DNA of 64,000 nucleotides, taken from contig JOAA01000036.1 in assembly GCA_000720375.1 (NCBI GenBank), positions 69,655 through 133,654 on the forward strand, written 5' to 3'. The number at the start of each line of letters is the position of its first letter. Position 1 is the stretch's first letter. Under the pieces are notes generated by a model. The model searched no databases, was not told the origin of the DNA, and worked only from the letters and a program-made list of their open reading frames with translations. Source of the DNA: Rhodococcus rhodnii (GTDB lineage: Bacteria; Actinomycetota; Actinomycetes; Mycobacteriales; Pseudonocardiaceae). Shown one piece after another: positions 16,975 through 25,671 of this stretch. A program made the position numbers and the translations under genes.

Positions 16975-17969
16975 CTGGCCTGCCGGACCGGCAGTACTTC
17001 GCGACTCATCTGGAAAACGCGCTGCGGCGGCAGGCCTCCGGCACTGCCGTGCCCTTGTACCACATCCGGCTCGACGCGCTTTCCTTGATCAGCGCCGGGC
17101 TCGGGCGCGCAGTCAGCGACAAGTTGCTCGTGCTGACCGCGCAACGGCTCAAGGCTGTGTTCGCAGCCGAGGACGCCATGGTCGCTCGCTTCGACGGTGA
17201 CGAATTCGCCGTCTTCGTTGCGAACAAGCCCGACAGCCCTGACATCGTCACCGACCGCCACATGGGTGTTGTCGAGGCGTCGATCCTCGCCGCGCAACTG
17301 CCGGGCGCACTCGAGATGGGCGAAATCGTCGTGACCCACCGGCCCGTTGTCGATCTGGCCACCAACTCGGCCGTGCGTTCCGAGCTGATCTTGCGGTGGG
17401 ATCATCAGGAGCACGGCGTCATTCCGCACGATCGATGCGTCGAATTCACCGAACAGACGGGTTTCAGCTCGATGCTGCTCACCGCAACGTGCCGCGAGCT
17501 TCGGGCGACGCCGGACGTCCCACTGAGTGTGAATCTGACCCGGCGACAGTCCACCGACATGGAGCTGGTGAGCAGCGCACTTCGGTCGTGGGACCTCAAT
17601 CAGGTGTCCCACGAACGGCTCTGGCTCGGCATGCCGCTCGATCTGTTGTCCGACGCGAATGGTGAGGCCGCGGACGCCCATCAGGTGCTCGCCGATCTGG
17701 GCATCGAGTTCATCGGGCTGGGTTTCACCGGATCACTGCGGGACTTGGCGTGCCTTGAACGCTTCTCGTTGCGGGCCGTGCGCATCTCCGCCGCGCTCAC
17801 CAACACCACCTTGCGCGTGGCGAACCTGGTCCACCAAACCGGTGCGCTCCTGATCGTCGACGGGATCACCGCGGAGGAACAAGCGGACAGGTGGCGGCAC
17901 GCCGGAGCCGATCTCGGCCAAGGTCCGCTGTGGGGTCCACACGGGACACAGGCGTTCCGGTTGGACTGA
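16968..17969 (+). CDS. Degenerate GGDEF-EAL module, C-terminal part of the split sensor
   Basis: A 333-residue product, formally starting at a GTG that overlaps the previous stop. Residues 1-90 are a GGDEF fold (LTGLPDRQYF at the start, RFDGDEFAVFV at the signature, with D in place of the first G). Residues about 110-330 are EAL-like, but EAL is replaced by SELILRW and the metal-binding positions are poorly kept, while VNLTRRQ is recognisable. It is unlikely to degrade cyclic di-GMP and may bind it. Upstream in this frame lies LSHQSLHDV, which belongs to the same domain but is cut off from a start codon. Likely one gene with 16210-16974, broken by a frameshift or sequencing error. Confidence 0.75.
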   Translation: MLTGLPDRQYFATHLENALRRQASGTAVPLYHIRLDALSLISAGLGRAVSDKLLVLTAQRLKAVFAAEDAMVARFDGDEFAVFVANKPDSPDIVTDRHMGVVEASILAAQLPGALEMGEIVVTHRPVVDLATNSAVRSELILRWDHQEHGVIPHDRCVEFTEQTGFSSMLLTATCRELRATPDVPLSVNLTRRQSTDMELVSSALRSWDLNQVSHERLWLGMPLDLLSDANGEAADAHQVLADLGIEFIGLGFTGSLRDLACLERFSLRAVRISAALTNTTLRVANLVHQTGALLIVDGITAEEQADRWRHAGADLGQGPLWGPHGTQAFRLD

Positions 17970-18122
17970 GTTTCGCCGCTGCGCGAAGGTACGAACCTCC
18001 GGCGCGACCCTGCTCACCAGCAGTCCGCAGTGGACGTTCGGGACGTCGCTCGAACGGCGGTAAGCACAAGGGAAACTCCCTGGCCACAATGCGATCCCTG
18101 AGTCGCGAACGAATGGGGATCG

Positions 18123-19058
18123 ATGATGTTGAAGATCACGGCGGATGTCTTCTCCGGCAGGCCGAATCCCGCGTGGGAGGTCACCGACGAGAACGAGATC
18201 CGTGCCACCCTTCGGGAACTGACCGCCGGTGCGACGTTGCTCACCGCCGACACACCGGCGGGCGGGCTTGGCTTGCGCGGGTTCCGGCTGGAGCCGCACG
18301 CCGACGAGCTGGCGTCCGACTTCGGCATCGGCAGCCCGATGTACCTTCCGGTCGGCCCGCAAGCGCTTGGTCCGCGGGCGGCGGAACTGGCCGAGCGACT
18401 GATCAACCTCGCCGATCGTGGCGAGGCGATCACCCTCGAAGGCGCGCCCGCGCTCGAAACCTCCGCGACCGAGATGCTCACCGCGCAACTCCAGGAAGTC
18501 AGCCAGCTGTCACGAAGCACCATGACCGACACCGACCGAGCCACCCCGGAGGAAACCGTGGGAGCGGAAGCGACCTGTTTCTACGACCGCACCGCGTTCA
18601 ACCCGGGGTTCTGGAACAACGACGCGACGGTCATGCGATGCAACAACTGCTACAACTACGCGAGCAACTGGCGCACCAACACCTTCGCGCAACCAGGCCT
18701 CGGGTGCGGCAGCATATACCAGTCGATCAACTGCAACGAGGTCACCAGGGCGGCGCTGTGTGACGGCATGCATCGGCGCTTCGACTGCTTCCCCGACTCC
18801 GAGATACCCCGCAACCTGGTGGCGTTGGTCATCGCTCCCCCGCCGGCGTTCGGCAACGGCGACTACCACTGGTTCCGCTACCACCTCGAAGGATTCTGGG
18901 GCCACAAACCCGGCGGGACCGCGGCGCGCAACTACGACAACAGCGGCGTGGTGATCAACAATCCGGAAACCGCCAACCGCGGGCCGTACACTATCTTCTG
19001 CGGCTACTTCTACGGCTGCAACACCCAACGTCAACGCATCCGCGGCTTCGGTTGCTGA
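18123..19058 (+). CDS. Cys-rich protein with DVFSGRPNP N-terminal domain and papain/CHAP-like C-terminus
   Basis: A 311-residue protein without an obvious signal peptide. Residues 1-130 hold a small domain marked by DVFSGRPNP and GGLGLRGF. From about 150 on, the sequence is rich in Cys, Asn and Tyr, with NNCYNYASNW and later DYHWFRYHLEGFWGHKPGG. A Cys in an NxCYNYA context followed by DYHWFR and an Asn/Asp is reminiscent of papain-fold (CHAP/NlpC-like) hydrolases; this is inference from motif order only. The next gene repeats the N-terminal domain alone. GGGGA lies just upstream of two consecutive ATGs (18123, 18126). Function unknown. Confidence 0.7.
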   Translation: MMLKITADVFSGRPNPAWEVTDENEIRATLRELTAGATLLTADTPAGGLGLRGFRLEPHADELASDFGIGSPMYLPVGPQALGPRAAELAERLINLADRGEAITLEGAPALETSATEMLTAQLQEVSQLSRSTMTDTDRATPEETVGAEATCFYDRTAFNPGFWNNDATVMRCNNCYNYASNWRTNTFAQPGLGCGSIYQSINCNEVTRAALCDGMHRRFDCFPDSEIPRNLVALVIAPPPAFGNGDYHWFRYHLEGFWGHKPGGTAARNYDNSGVVINNPETANRGPYTIFCGYFYGCNTQRQRIRGFGC

Positions 19059-19076
19059 TCAGAGTCCGGTGAGGGC

Positions 19077-19412
19077 ATGGACGTCCAGATCGACGTGTTC
19101 AGCGGGCGGCCGAACCCCACGGTCCGCCTCGGTCCGGCGGCCGAGTTCGTCCAGCGGCTTGCCGGTCTGCGGCCGTCGGCGGGCAGGCCGAGGGACGGCC
19201 TTGGCTACCGCGGTCTGTACGTCCTGCCCGACCCGGATTCCCCGTTCACCGAGGTGTTCGTCTCCGGCGGCGTGGTGCTCGTTCGTGACCTCACCGGAAA
19301 CGAGCGACTACTCGCCGATCCCGGCCGGGAGCTGGAACGCTGGCTCATCGATGCCATCTCGTCCGAAGTGGAACCAGATCTGCTGGCCAGCCTGCACGAC
19401 GATTTGCCTTAG
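19077..19412 (+). CDS. Stand-alone DVFSGRPNP-domain protein
   Basis: A 111-residue protein with the same domain as the N-terminus of its upstream neighbour: IDVFSGRPNPTVRL then GLGYRGLYVLPDP. GGTGAGGG precedes the ATG. It starts 18 bases after the previous gene and is surely co-transcribed. A free copy beside a fused copy suggests an inhibitor, chaperone or immunity partner for the fused protein, or simple duplication; no function is established. It abuts the convergent YhgE gene with no spacer. Confidence 0.7.
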   Translation: MDVQIDVFSGRPNPTVRLGPAAEFVQRLAGLRPSAGRPRDGLGYRGLYVLPDPDSPFTEVFVSGGVVLVRDLTGNERLLADPGRELERWLIDAISSEVEPDLLASLHDDLP

Positions 19413-21365
19413 TCACGTAGCGGCGGGTAGAAGTGTGCCGGGACGCAGTTGTCTGGCTGAGAGATAACGGCGGCGGTCGGTGACCACGATGGTTGCCAGC
19501 GTCCCGACCGCCAGCCACACCGCGAGCTGGACGACGCCGGTGACGGACCCGTCCGTCCCTGTCGCGATGGCGCGCAACGCGAGGATCGCGCCGTGCGTCG
19601 GCAGATAACCGCTGAGGTCGTAGAGCGGGCTGGGCAGCGTTGACATGATTCCGGTGGCCACGGCCAGGATCAGCACCGCGAGCGAGGCCAGCCGCCCCGG
19701 GCGGCCGAAGATGCCCGTAACGGCTTGATTGATCGCGACGAAGGCCAACGCGGCGAGCAGTGCGACACCGAGGAAGCCCAGCGTTCGCGCGAAGGTCAAC
19801 TGCAGAACGGGCGCGGCAATGGCCGTGATCGCGACAGCGGCGAAAACCGCCGCTGTCGCTCCTGGCAGAGCTGCCCGGATGATGATGCGCCACGTGGGCT
19901 CGCGAGCGGTCAACACGGCAGCGGGAACCGCCCTTGTGACCAGATAAGTCGCAAGGGCGAGCGCCCACAGGGCCAATGCCGCGAACAACGCGATGGCCAA
20001 CGGGCCGACGCGGATATCGCTGCTGACTGCGGTCGTGGGATTGGCGGCGACAGTCTTCAGGTGTGCCCGTTCTTCCGGCGTGTACGACGGAACCTGGTCG
20101 CGTCCCTTGTCCAGTGAGCTGGAAAGCTCGTGCGCTCCCGAGTCTACTTTGTTCACGCCGTCGCGGAGTTGGGTCGCGCCATCGGCTAGTTTGCCTGTGC
20201 CGTCGGCAAGAGAACGGGATCCTGTCGACAGCTTCCGTGCTCCGCTGGCGGCGGCGGAGATGCCGCCGGCGAGGTCGCCCGCCTTGGCTGCGAGCTGAGT
20301 GTTGCCGTTGGCGACCTGACGGGCTCCGGCGGCGAGTGCCTGGACCGAGTCCCGGGTTTGCACAGCCGCCGCACGGACTGTGTTGCGCGCACTGTCGATT
20401 TTGGATGCCTCAGTGCTGAACCTGGCAGCAAGTTGCTTCAGTTCCGCGCAGACGGCGGCCTCCGAGCACTCGTTGGCCAACTGCCGCAGTTGGGCCGCGG
20501 TGTTCTCCGCCGATGGCATCGAGTCGATCGCTGCGATAATCCGGTTTGCCAGCGGGACAACGGCACTGGCGAGTTGCTCGTTGCCTTGCGCCACCTGCTG
20601 TGCTCCGGCGGCGAGCTGACGCGTCAAGGCCGGCAGTTGCGCCGTGTCCCGTTCGGCTTGGCTGAGCCCCTGGGACAGCTGGCTGGATCCTGCCGCGAGT
20701 TGCCCAGCCGCGGCATTCAGCCTGCTGGCGCCATCGGCCACCTGCTGGGCGCCGGGTTTCAGTTGGCCGGTGCCGTCCGCCAGTTGGGCGGCGCCGTCTG
20801 CGGCTTGGTTGATCTGGTCGTGGATCGTGCCGAAGGCCACGTAGACGTTGTCCAGATAGGTCTCGACGACCTGTTGGTTGAGCGTTTGCTGGGTCGCCCG
20901 GGCGATCTGTTCGCTGATCGTGGGATCGGCGACTCCGGTGGCATGGGAGGTCTGCACGCGCAGCTCTGCTTTGGTTGCCGCGAGGGGCTTACCGGTCGCC
21001 GTCGAGGTCGCCCGGGCCGAGAAGTCCTGAGGAATCGTGACGGCGGCGGCGTATTTGCCGTCCGTCAGGCCTTCGGCGGCATCGGCCGGATCGGTGAGAA
21101 CCCAGGTGTACGCGGAATCGCTGCTGTGCGTGAGGTTTCCGGCGAGCTCGCGGCCCAGCGGGATGATCTGCCCGTTGACGGTCACCGGTTCGTCGTTGTT
21201 GACCACGGCCGCGGTCGCGGTGCCATGATCGGTGCCGGGCGACCAGAACGCCCACGTCAACACGCCCATGATGAGCACCGGCACGACGATCAGGCCGGTC
21301 CAGGTCTTCCAGGTCAGCGGGCCCGACGCGATGGCACGCGCGGAGTTGGCGAACGGCTTGAGCAT
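19413..21365 (-). CDS. YhgE/Pip-family membrane protein (ABC-2-like)
   Basis: A 650-residue protein with one N-terminal membrane segment, a long extracytoplasmic region with heptad-like alanine/glutamine repeats (GAQQVADGASRLNAAAGQL style), and five or so membrane segments at the C-terminus. This is the YhgE/Pip architecture. Family members are linked to phage adsorption (Pip) and to export or secretion of cell-surface factors. Its ATG overlaps the stop of the MMPL gene by one base (TGATG), so translation is coupled. Both genes probably answer to the divergent TetR repressor. Confidence 0.88.
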   Translation of the reverse strand: MLKPFANSARAIASGPLTWKTWTGLIVVPVLIMGVLTWAFWSPGTDHGTATAAVVNNDEPVTVNGQIIPLGRELAGNLTHSSDSAYTWVLTDPADAAEGLTDGKYAAAVTIPQDFSARATSTATGKPLAATKAELRVQTSHATGVADPTISEQIARATQQTLNQQVVETYLDNVYVAFGTIHDQINQAADGAAQLADGTGQLKPGAQQVADGASRLNAAAGQLAAGSSQLSQGLSQAERDTAQLPALTRQLAAGAQQVAQGNEQLASAVVPLANRIIAAIDSMPSAENTAAQLRQLANECSEAAVCAELKQLAARFSTEASKIDSARNTVRAAAVQTRDSVQALAAGARQVANGNTQLAAKAGDLAGGISAAASGARKLSTGSRSLADGTGKLADGATQLRDGVNKVDSGAHELSSSLDKGRDQVPSYTPEERAHLKTVAANPTTAVSSDIRVGPLAIALFAALALWALALATYLVTRAVPAAVLTAREPTWRIIIRAALPGATAAVFAAVAITAIAAPVLQLTFARTLGFLGVALLAALAFVAINQAVTGIFGRPGRLASLAVLILAVATGIMSTLPSPLYDLSGYLPTHGAILALRAIATGTDGSVTGVVQLAVWLAVGTLATIVVTDRRRYLSARQLRPGTLLPAAT

Positions 21366-24022
21366 CAGGACACCTCGACCAGTTGCGGGGTGAGCGCGAG
21401 CAGACGGGTACGGGCGGGCAGCAGATCCCGGATACGGTCCGGGTCCTGGCAGGTCAGCACGATCGACGCTGGGCTTCGAGCGATGAACTCACGCAGTGCG
21501 GCGCGGTTGTGGCCGCGCAGGACCAGGTCCACGTCGTCGATGAGGATCAAGTCGACGTCGTCGGGCAGCACCGGATCGGGCTTCTCGCGGCAGGACACCA
21601 GGGCGACCTCACCACGTACGGCATGGGTGTGCTGGGGTAGAACGCGGCCGAGGACCTTGAGGTCACCTTCTACTTTGGCCACTCGACCGGCCAGCGTGAA
21701 CAGCAAGGCCGTCTTGCCAGCCGGACCAGGGCCGTGCAACACGAGAACGTCACCACGCGGCAGGTTGATGTCCACTCCACTATAGACAGGCCGGCCACGA
21801 TCGTCGTTCAGCCGCAAGTTACGAGCGCTGATGGCCTCGTCGGCGCCAGGCCAGTCCGCCAGGCGCAGCTCGTGCACAAGGGAATCGCCCTCGGCGTCGA
21901 AGACTGGCAACGACCGGTCGAGTTTCGGCGGCAGGCCCCACGCGCGGTGCCCGAGCAGCGCGAGAACCGCCGGCACGAGCGTCATCCGGACCAGGAACGC
22001 GTCCACGAACACGCCGACCGCGAGGCTGAACGCGATCGGTTTGATGGTGGCACTGCCCTCGGGCACGAACGCGGCGAACACCGCGAACATGATCACCGCG
22101 GCCGCGACCACCACACGGGACGCCGAGATGAAGCCGGATTCGACGGCGTGGCGCGGGTCTCCCCCAGCCCGGTTGACACTGTGGACGTAATCCTCACGGA
22201 TCCGGGAGACGAGGAACACCTCGTAGTCCATCGCGAGTCCGAAAAGGACTCCCATCAGGATGATCGGCAGGAAGCTGATCACGCTGCCGGTGTGGGTGAC
22301 TCCCAGCAGATCGGCGAGGTGTCCTTGGCTGAACACGAACGACGTGGCGCCGAACGCGGCACCGACCGACAGCAGATACCCGGCGGTGGCCTTGATCGGG
22401 ACCCAGATCGAGCGGAACACCATTGCCAGCAGGATCAACGACAGCCCTACCACCAGGATGCCGAACGGGATCAACGCGTTGCCCAGCTGGGTGGACACGT
22501 CGATGCCCACCGCCGTGATCCCGGTGACCGCGGTCTTCGTGCCGTACGCGTCAAGGAAATGCTGTCGCTGGTCTCGCAGTCGAGTGACCAGTTCCTCGGT
22601 CTGCGGCGAGTCGGGTGCGGTGGCCGGGATGACTTGGATGATTCCGGTGTCGCCCTTGGGATTCGGTGTCGCGAGCGGAACGGATGCGACACCCGGCAAA
22701 GTCCGGATCTCGTCGGCGATCTTACGTACCAGTCCCACGGGGTCGGTGCTGGTGATGATGTCCGCTGTGACGATGAGCGGCCCGTTGTAGCCGGGCCCGA
22801 AGTGCTCGCTCACCACGTCGTACGTGTCCCGCGCGGGCGTTCCTTCCTCCTCGGTTCCGTTGTCCGGCAACGCAAGCCGAAGGTCTGTGGCGGGTATGGC
22901 GCAAATCGCCAGGCCCGCGACCACGACCAGCACAGTCACCAGCGGAGCCTTGGTGGCCGTACGTACCCACCAACGAGCGATCTGCGGAGGCTTGCGGCGC
23001 CGCTTCTTTCGCCGAACGCGTGGCCGCATTCGGTTGCCAGCAAATGCCAACAACGCGGGTACGAGCGTGACGGCAATGGCGACCGCGAACGTGACGGCGA
23101 CCGCCGCGGCGACACCCATCGTCGTAAGGAACGGAATTCCAGCAACAGCAAGGCCTAGCAGCGCGATCACGACCGTCAGCCCGGCGAAGATCACGGCGGA
23201 CCCGGCGGTGGCGGTGGCCCTGGCGATCGACTCCTCGACGTCCAGACCTTCGGCCAATTGGTCACGGTGCCTGGACAGCAGGAACAAGGCGTAGTCGATG
23301 CCGACCGCGAGGCCGAGCATGACCGCGAGCATCGGCGCGGTCGACGAGATAGGGGTGACGAGAGTCGCCAGGTAGATCAGGCCGACCGAGATGCCCACCC
23401 CGAGCACGGCTGTCAGCAGCGGCATCACCGCGGCGATGACAGACCGGAACATCAGCAACAGCACCATCAGCGCGATGACCAGGCCGATGCCCTCGGTCGG
23501 GCTGAGCTTGGGCACACGGTTGGAGAACGCGTCACCGCCTGTGTAGACCTTGCCACCGGTTTCCCTGGCAAGGTCTGCCGAAATGGCCGCAAGCTCCGCC
23601 TTGGTGCCGGGCTCGACCTGCGCGAGGTCCACCTTCAACGGCACGGCGATCAGGGCTGTGTGCTTGTCGGCGGACACCGCGCCGGAAACGTCCTTGCCGA
23701 ACGGGTTGATCACGGTCGCGACCTGGTCGACCTTGCCGATCCGGTCCACCGCGCGCCCGACCGCGGCCCGCGCATCGTCGACGTCGCCGGGCACGACCAG
23801 GACCAGCTGCGCCGACGTACCGCTGACCTCGGGAAACACCCGACCCAGATAGTCGAGGGCGTCTTGGGACTCCGAGCCGGGGATGGCGAACGTGTCGTCG
23901 GTGCCCTGGTTGAACAGCAGCGTCAGGCCGCCGATGGCAGCCAGCGCGACCACCCAGATAGCCACGACGAGGACCCGGGCTCGCGCCGCGGCGCGTCCCA
24001 GTCCATACAGGAATGACGACAC
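21365..24022 (-). CDS. MMPL/RND-type transporter with fused C-terminal ABC-like NTPase domain
   Basis: An 885-residue protein. The first 730 residues form two six-helix MMPL halves with two extracytoplasmic loops (membrane motifs AVGIDYALF and GLAMDYEVF carry the proton-relay Asp). After about residue 745 comes a P-loop domain with Walker A GPGPAGKT and Walker B VDLILIDDVD but no LSGGQ signature, so it does not look like a normal working ABC ATPase. I chose GTG at 24022 because GGAGGA lies just upstream and the longer ORF from 24076 would run through the palindromic operators. It likely exports lipids or hydrophobic compounds together with the YhgE protein. Confidence 0.85.
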   Translation of the reverse strand: MSSFLYGLGRAAARARVLVVAIWVVALAAIGGLTLLFNQGTDDTFAIPGSESQDALDYLGRVFPEVSGTSAQLVLVVPGDVDDARAAVGRAVDRIGKVDQVATVINPFGKDVSGAVSADKHTALIAVPLKVDLAQVEPGTKAELAAISADLARETGGKVYTGGDAFSNRVPKLSPTEGIGLVIALMVLLLMFRSVIAAVMPLLTAVLGVGISVGLIYLATLVTPISSTAPMLAVMLGLAVGIDYALFLLSRHRDQLAEGLDVEESIARATATAGSAVIFAGLTVVIALLGLAVAGIPFLTTMGVAAAVAVTFAVAIAVTLVPALLAFAGNRMRPRVRRKKRRRKPPQIARWWVRTATKAPLVTVLVVVAGLAICAIPATDLRLALPDNGTEEEGTPARDTYDVVSEHFGPGYNGPLIVTADIITSTDPVGLVRKIADEIRTLPGVASVPLATPNPKGDTGIIQVIPATAPDSPQTEELVTRLRDQRQHFLDAYGTKTAVTGITAVGIDVSTQLGNALIPFGILVVGLSLILLAMVFRSIWVPIKATAGYLLSVGAAFGATSFVFSQGHLADLLGVTHTGSVISFLPIILMGVLFGLAMDYEVFLVSRIREDYVHSVNRAGGDPRHAVESGFISASRVVVAAAVIMFAVFAAFVPEGSATIKPIAFSLAVGVFVDAFLVRMTLVPAVLALLGHRAWGLPPKLDRSLPVFDAEGDSLVHELRLADWPGADEAISARNLRLNDDRGRPVYSGVDINLPRGDVLVLHGPGPAGKTALLFTLAGRVAKVEGDLKVLGRVLPQHTHAVRGEVALVSCREKPDPVLPDDVDLILIDDVDLVLRGHNRAALREFIARSPASIVLTCQDPDRIRDLLPARTRLLALTPQLVEVS

Positions 24023-24036
24023 CGCTCCTCCAACCG

Positions 24037-24084
24037 GATACATCGTGTATCGTAATGCAAGATGTATCCGATGCACTGTGCATC
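24037..24084. promoter_or_regulatory. Three tandem TetR-type palindromic operators
   Basis: Three 15-base palindromes in a row: GATACATCGTGTATC (24037-24051), the inverted GATACATCTTGCATT (24054-24068) and GATGCACTGTGCATC (24070-24084), sharing the pattern GATRCA-3-TGYATC at 16-17 base spacing. They fill the spacer between the MMPL and TetR genes, so the TetR protein probably represses both directions. Confidence 0.75.
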
Positions 24085-24106
24085 GTGCCGGCCACAGGAG
24101 TGAGAA

Positions 24107-24712
24107 ATGACGACCCGACGGCGTGCGGAGACCCAGCGCAGGCTGATCGACGCGGCCTACGAGGTGTTCTGCGAGCTGGGCATCCGGGACGCGCCGGTCG
24201 AGGTGATCTGCGAGCGGGCGGGCTTCACCCGTGGCGCCTTCTACTCCAATTTCGACAGCAAGGAAGACCTGTTCCTGGCGGTCTACCGGGAGCAGATGCA
24301 GGAGCGCGTCGACCGGTTACGAGCCGCGGTCGACGACGCGGCCAAGTCTTCCGACGACGTCACCCAGGTGCTGCAGCACGCCGCGGTCCTGTTCATGGAG
24401 TCGCTGACCTCGGACGTGACCTGGTACCTGCTCAACGTCGAGTTCCGCGCGCAGGCGTTGCGGCAGCCCGAACTGCGCGCACCGACCGCGGCGGCGGAGG
24501 CTCGTTTCCACGACGGCTTGGCCGAAATCCTGCTGGGACTGCTCAACAAACTCGGCTTGCGGTTGACCGTCGAGCCGCGCAGCGCCGTCGACACGATCGT
24601 CGCGCTGTACCAAACGATGCTCGAACGCTCTTTGCTCGGCGAACAAGACAGCCGGTACGTCACCGACGTCATCCCCCGCGTCTTCGCCTCCTTAGTGACA
24701 AGGGAAAACTGA
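24107..24712 (+). CDS. TetR-family transcriptional regulator
   Basis: A 201-residue regulator with an N-terminal HTH (RLIDAAYEVFCELGIRDAPV, then GFTRGAFYSNFDSKEDLF) and a helical ligand domain. AGGAG precedes the ATG by six bases. It is divergent from the MMPL/YhgE operon, with three palindromes between, and is predicted to repress the exporter until an inducing ligand binds. The TGA overlaps the ATG of the amidohydrolase (TGATG), so that enzyme is part of the same regulated unit and may act on the inducing compound. Confidence 0.92.
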   Translation: MTTRRRAETQRRLIDAAYEVFCELGIRDAPVEVICERAGFTRGAFYSNFDSKEDLFLAVYREQMQERVDRLRAAVDDAAKSSDDVTQVLQHAAVLFMESLTSDVTWYLLNVEFRAQALRQPELRAPTAAAEARFHDGLAEILLGLLNKLGLRLTVEPRSAVDTIVALYQTMLERSLLGEQDSRYVTDVIPRVFASLVTREN

Positions 24713-25671
24713 TGCGCATCGACACCCACCAGCACATCGTGCCGCCGCGGTACGCGGAATGGATGCACGACAAGGGAATCCGCCCCGGCGGCGTCGACCT
24801 CCCGTCGTGGTCGCCCTCCGCGGCCCTGAAGTTCATGGACGGACACGGGATCCAGACCGGAATCCTGTCCTTGTCCACTCCGGGCGTCTACTTTGCAGAC
24901 GCCGCCGAAGCCCTCCGATGGGCCCGGGAAGTCAACGAGTACACGGCCGCGGTGGTGGCGAAGCATCCCGAGCGGTTCGGATTCTTCGCGACCCTGACCC
25001 TGCCCGACGTGGAAGGCGCGTTGGCTGAGGCCTCGTACGCGCTGGACACGTTGCACGCGGACGGGATCGTGTTGCTGGCCAACAACGACGGGCGTTACCT
25101 CGGCGCCCCGGAGTTCGAGCCGCTGCTGGAGTTCTTGCACCGCCGTGCGGTCACGGTGTTCATCCATCCCGGCGAACTGCCCGCGCCGGAAGTGCCGGGA
25201 ATTCCGACGTTCACCGCGGACTTCCTGCTCGACACGACCCGGACCGCGATCAGCTTGATCCTGTCCGGCGCGATGAAGAAATACCCGGGTATCAAGTTCA
25301 TCCTGGCGCACGCGGGCGGATTCGTGCCGTACGTCGCGTACCGGATCCTGCTGACGATGCTGAACGAGAAGAACAAGGCCCAGCAGGCGTGGGCGCTCGT
25401 GGACCAGAAGCACCAGATTCCCAAGCACCTGGCGGTGTTGAAGCAGTTCTACTACGACGTCGCGCTGTCCTCGACCCCGGCGGCCTTGCCGAGCCTGCTG
25501 GAAGTCGCGGATCCGGCACACATCACCTACGGCAGCGATTTCCCCTTCGCGCCGCCGGTCGCGATCGGCTTTCTCAACAAGCAGTACGAGAACTATCCGC
25601 TGACACCGGCGTTGCGGGACGCGATCGACCGCGGCAACGCCGAAGCTTTGTTCCCCCGGTTGAAGATCTAG
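24712..25671 (+). CDS. Amidohydrolase-2 family metal-dependent hydrolase/decarboxylase
   Basis: A 319-residue TIM-barrel enzyme of the ACMSD/amidohydrolase-2 family. Metal ligands are visible as DTHQH (H6, H8), FIHPGE, LAHAGGFVPY and YGSDFPF. Such enzymes decarboxylate or hydrolyse small aromatic or keto acids; the substrate is unknown. It is translationally coupled to the TetR gene and so probably linked to the compound sensed by it. The stop shares CTAG with the convergent acetyltransferase gene. Confidence 0.85.
   Translation: MRIDTHQHIVPPRYAEWMHDKGIRPGGVDLPSWSPSAALKFMDGHGIQTGILSLSTPGVYFADAAEALRWAREVNEYTAAVVAKHPERFGFFATLTLPDVEGALAEASYALDTLHADGIVLLANNDGRYLGAPEFEPLLEFLHRRAVTVFIHPGELPAPEVPGIPTFTADFLLDTTRTAISLILSGAMKKYPGIKFILAHAGGFVPYVAYRILLTMLNEKNKAQQAWALVDQKHQIPKHLAVLKQFYYDVALSSTPAALPSLLEVADPAHITYGSDFPFAPPVAIGFLNKQYENYPLTPALRDAIDRGNAEALFPRLKI

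Noticed and set aside
16968..17969. Active cyclic di-GMP phosphodiesterase
   Set aside because: EAL is replaced by SEL and metal ligands are not kept.
20358..23158. Long + strand open frames opposite the YhgE and MMPL genes
   Set aside because: Opposite strands of membrane proteins; no hydrophobic segments or motifs, and the minus-strand products are clear family members.
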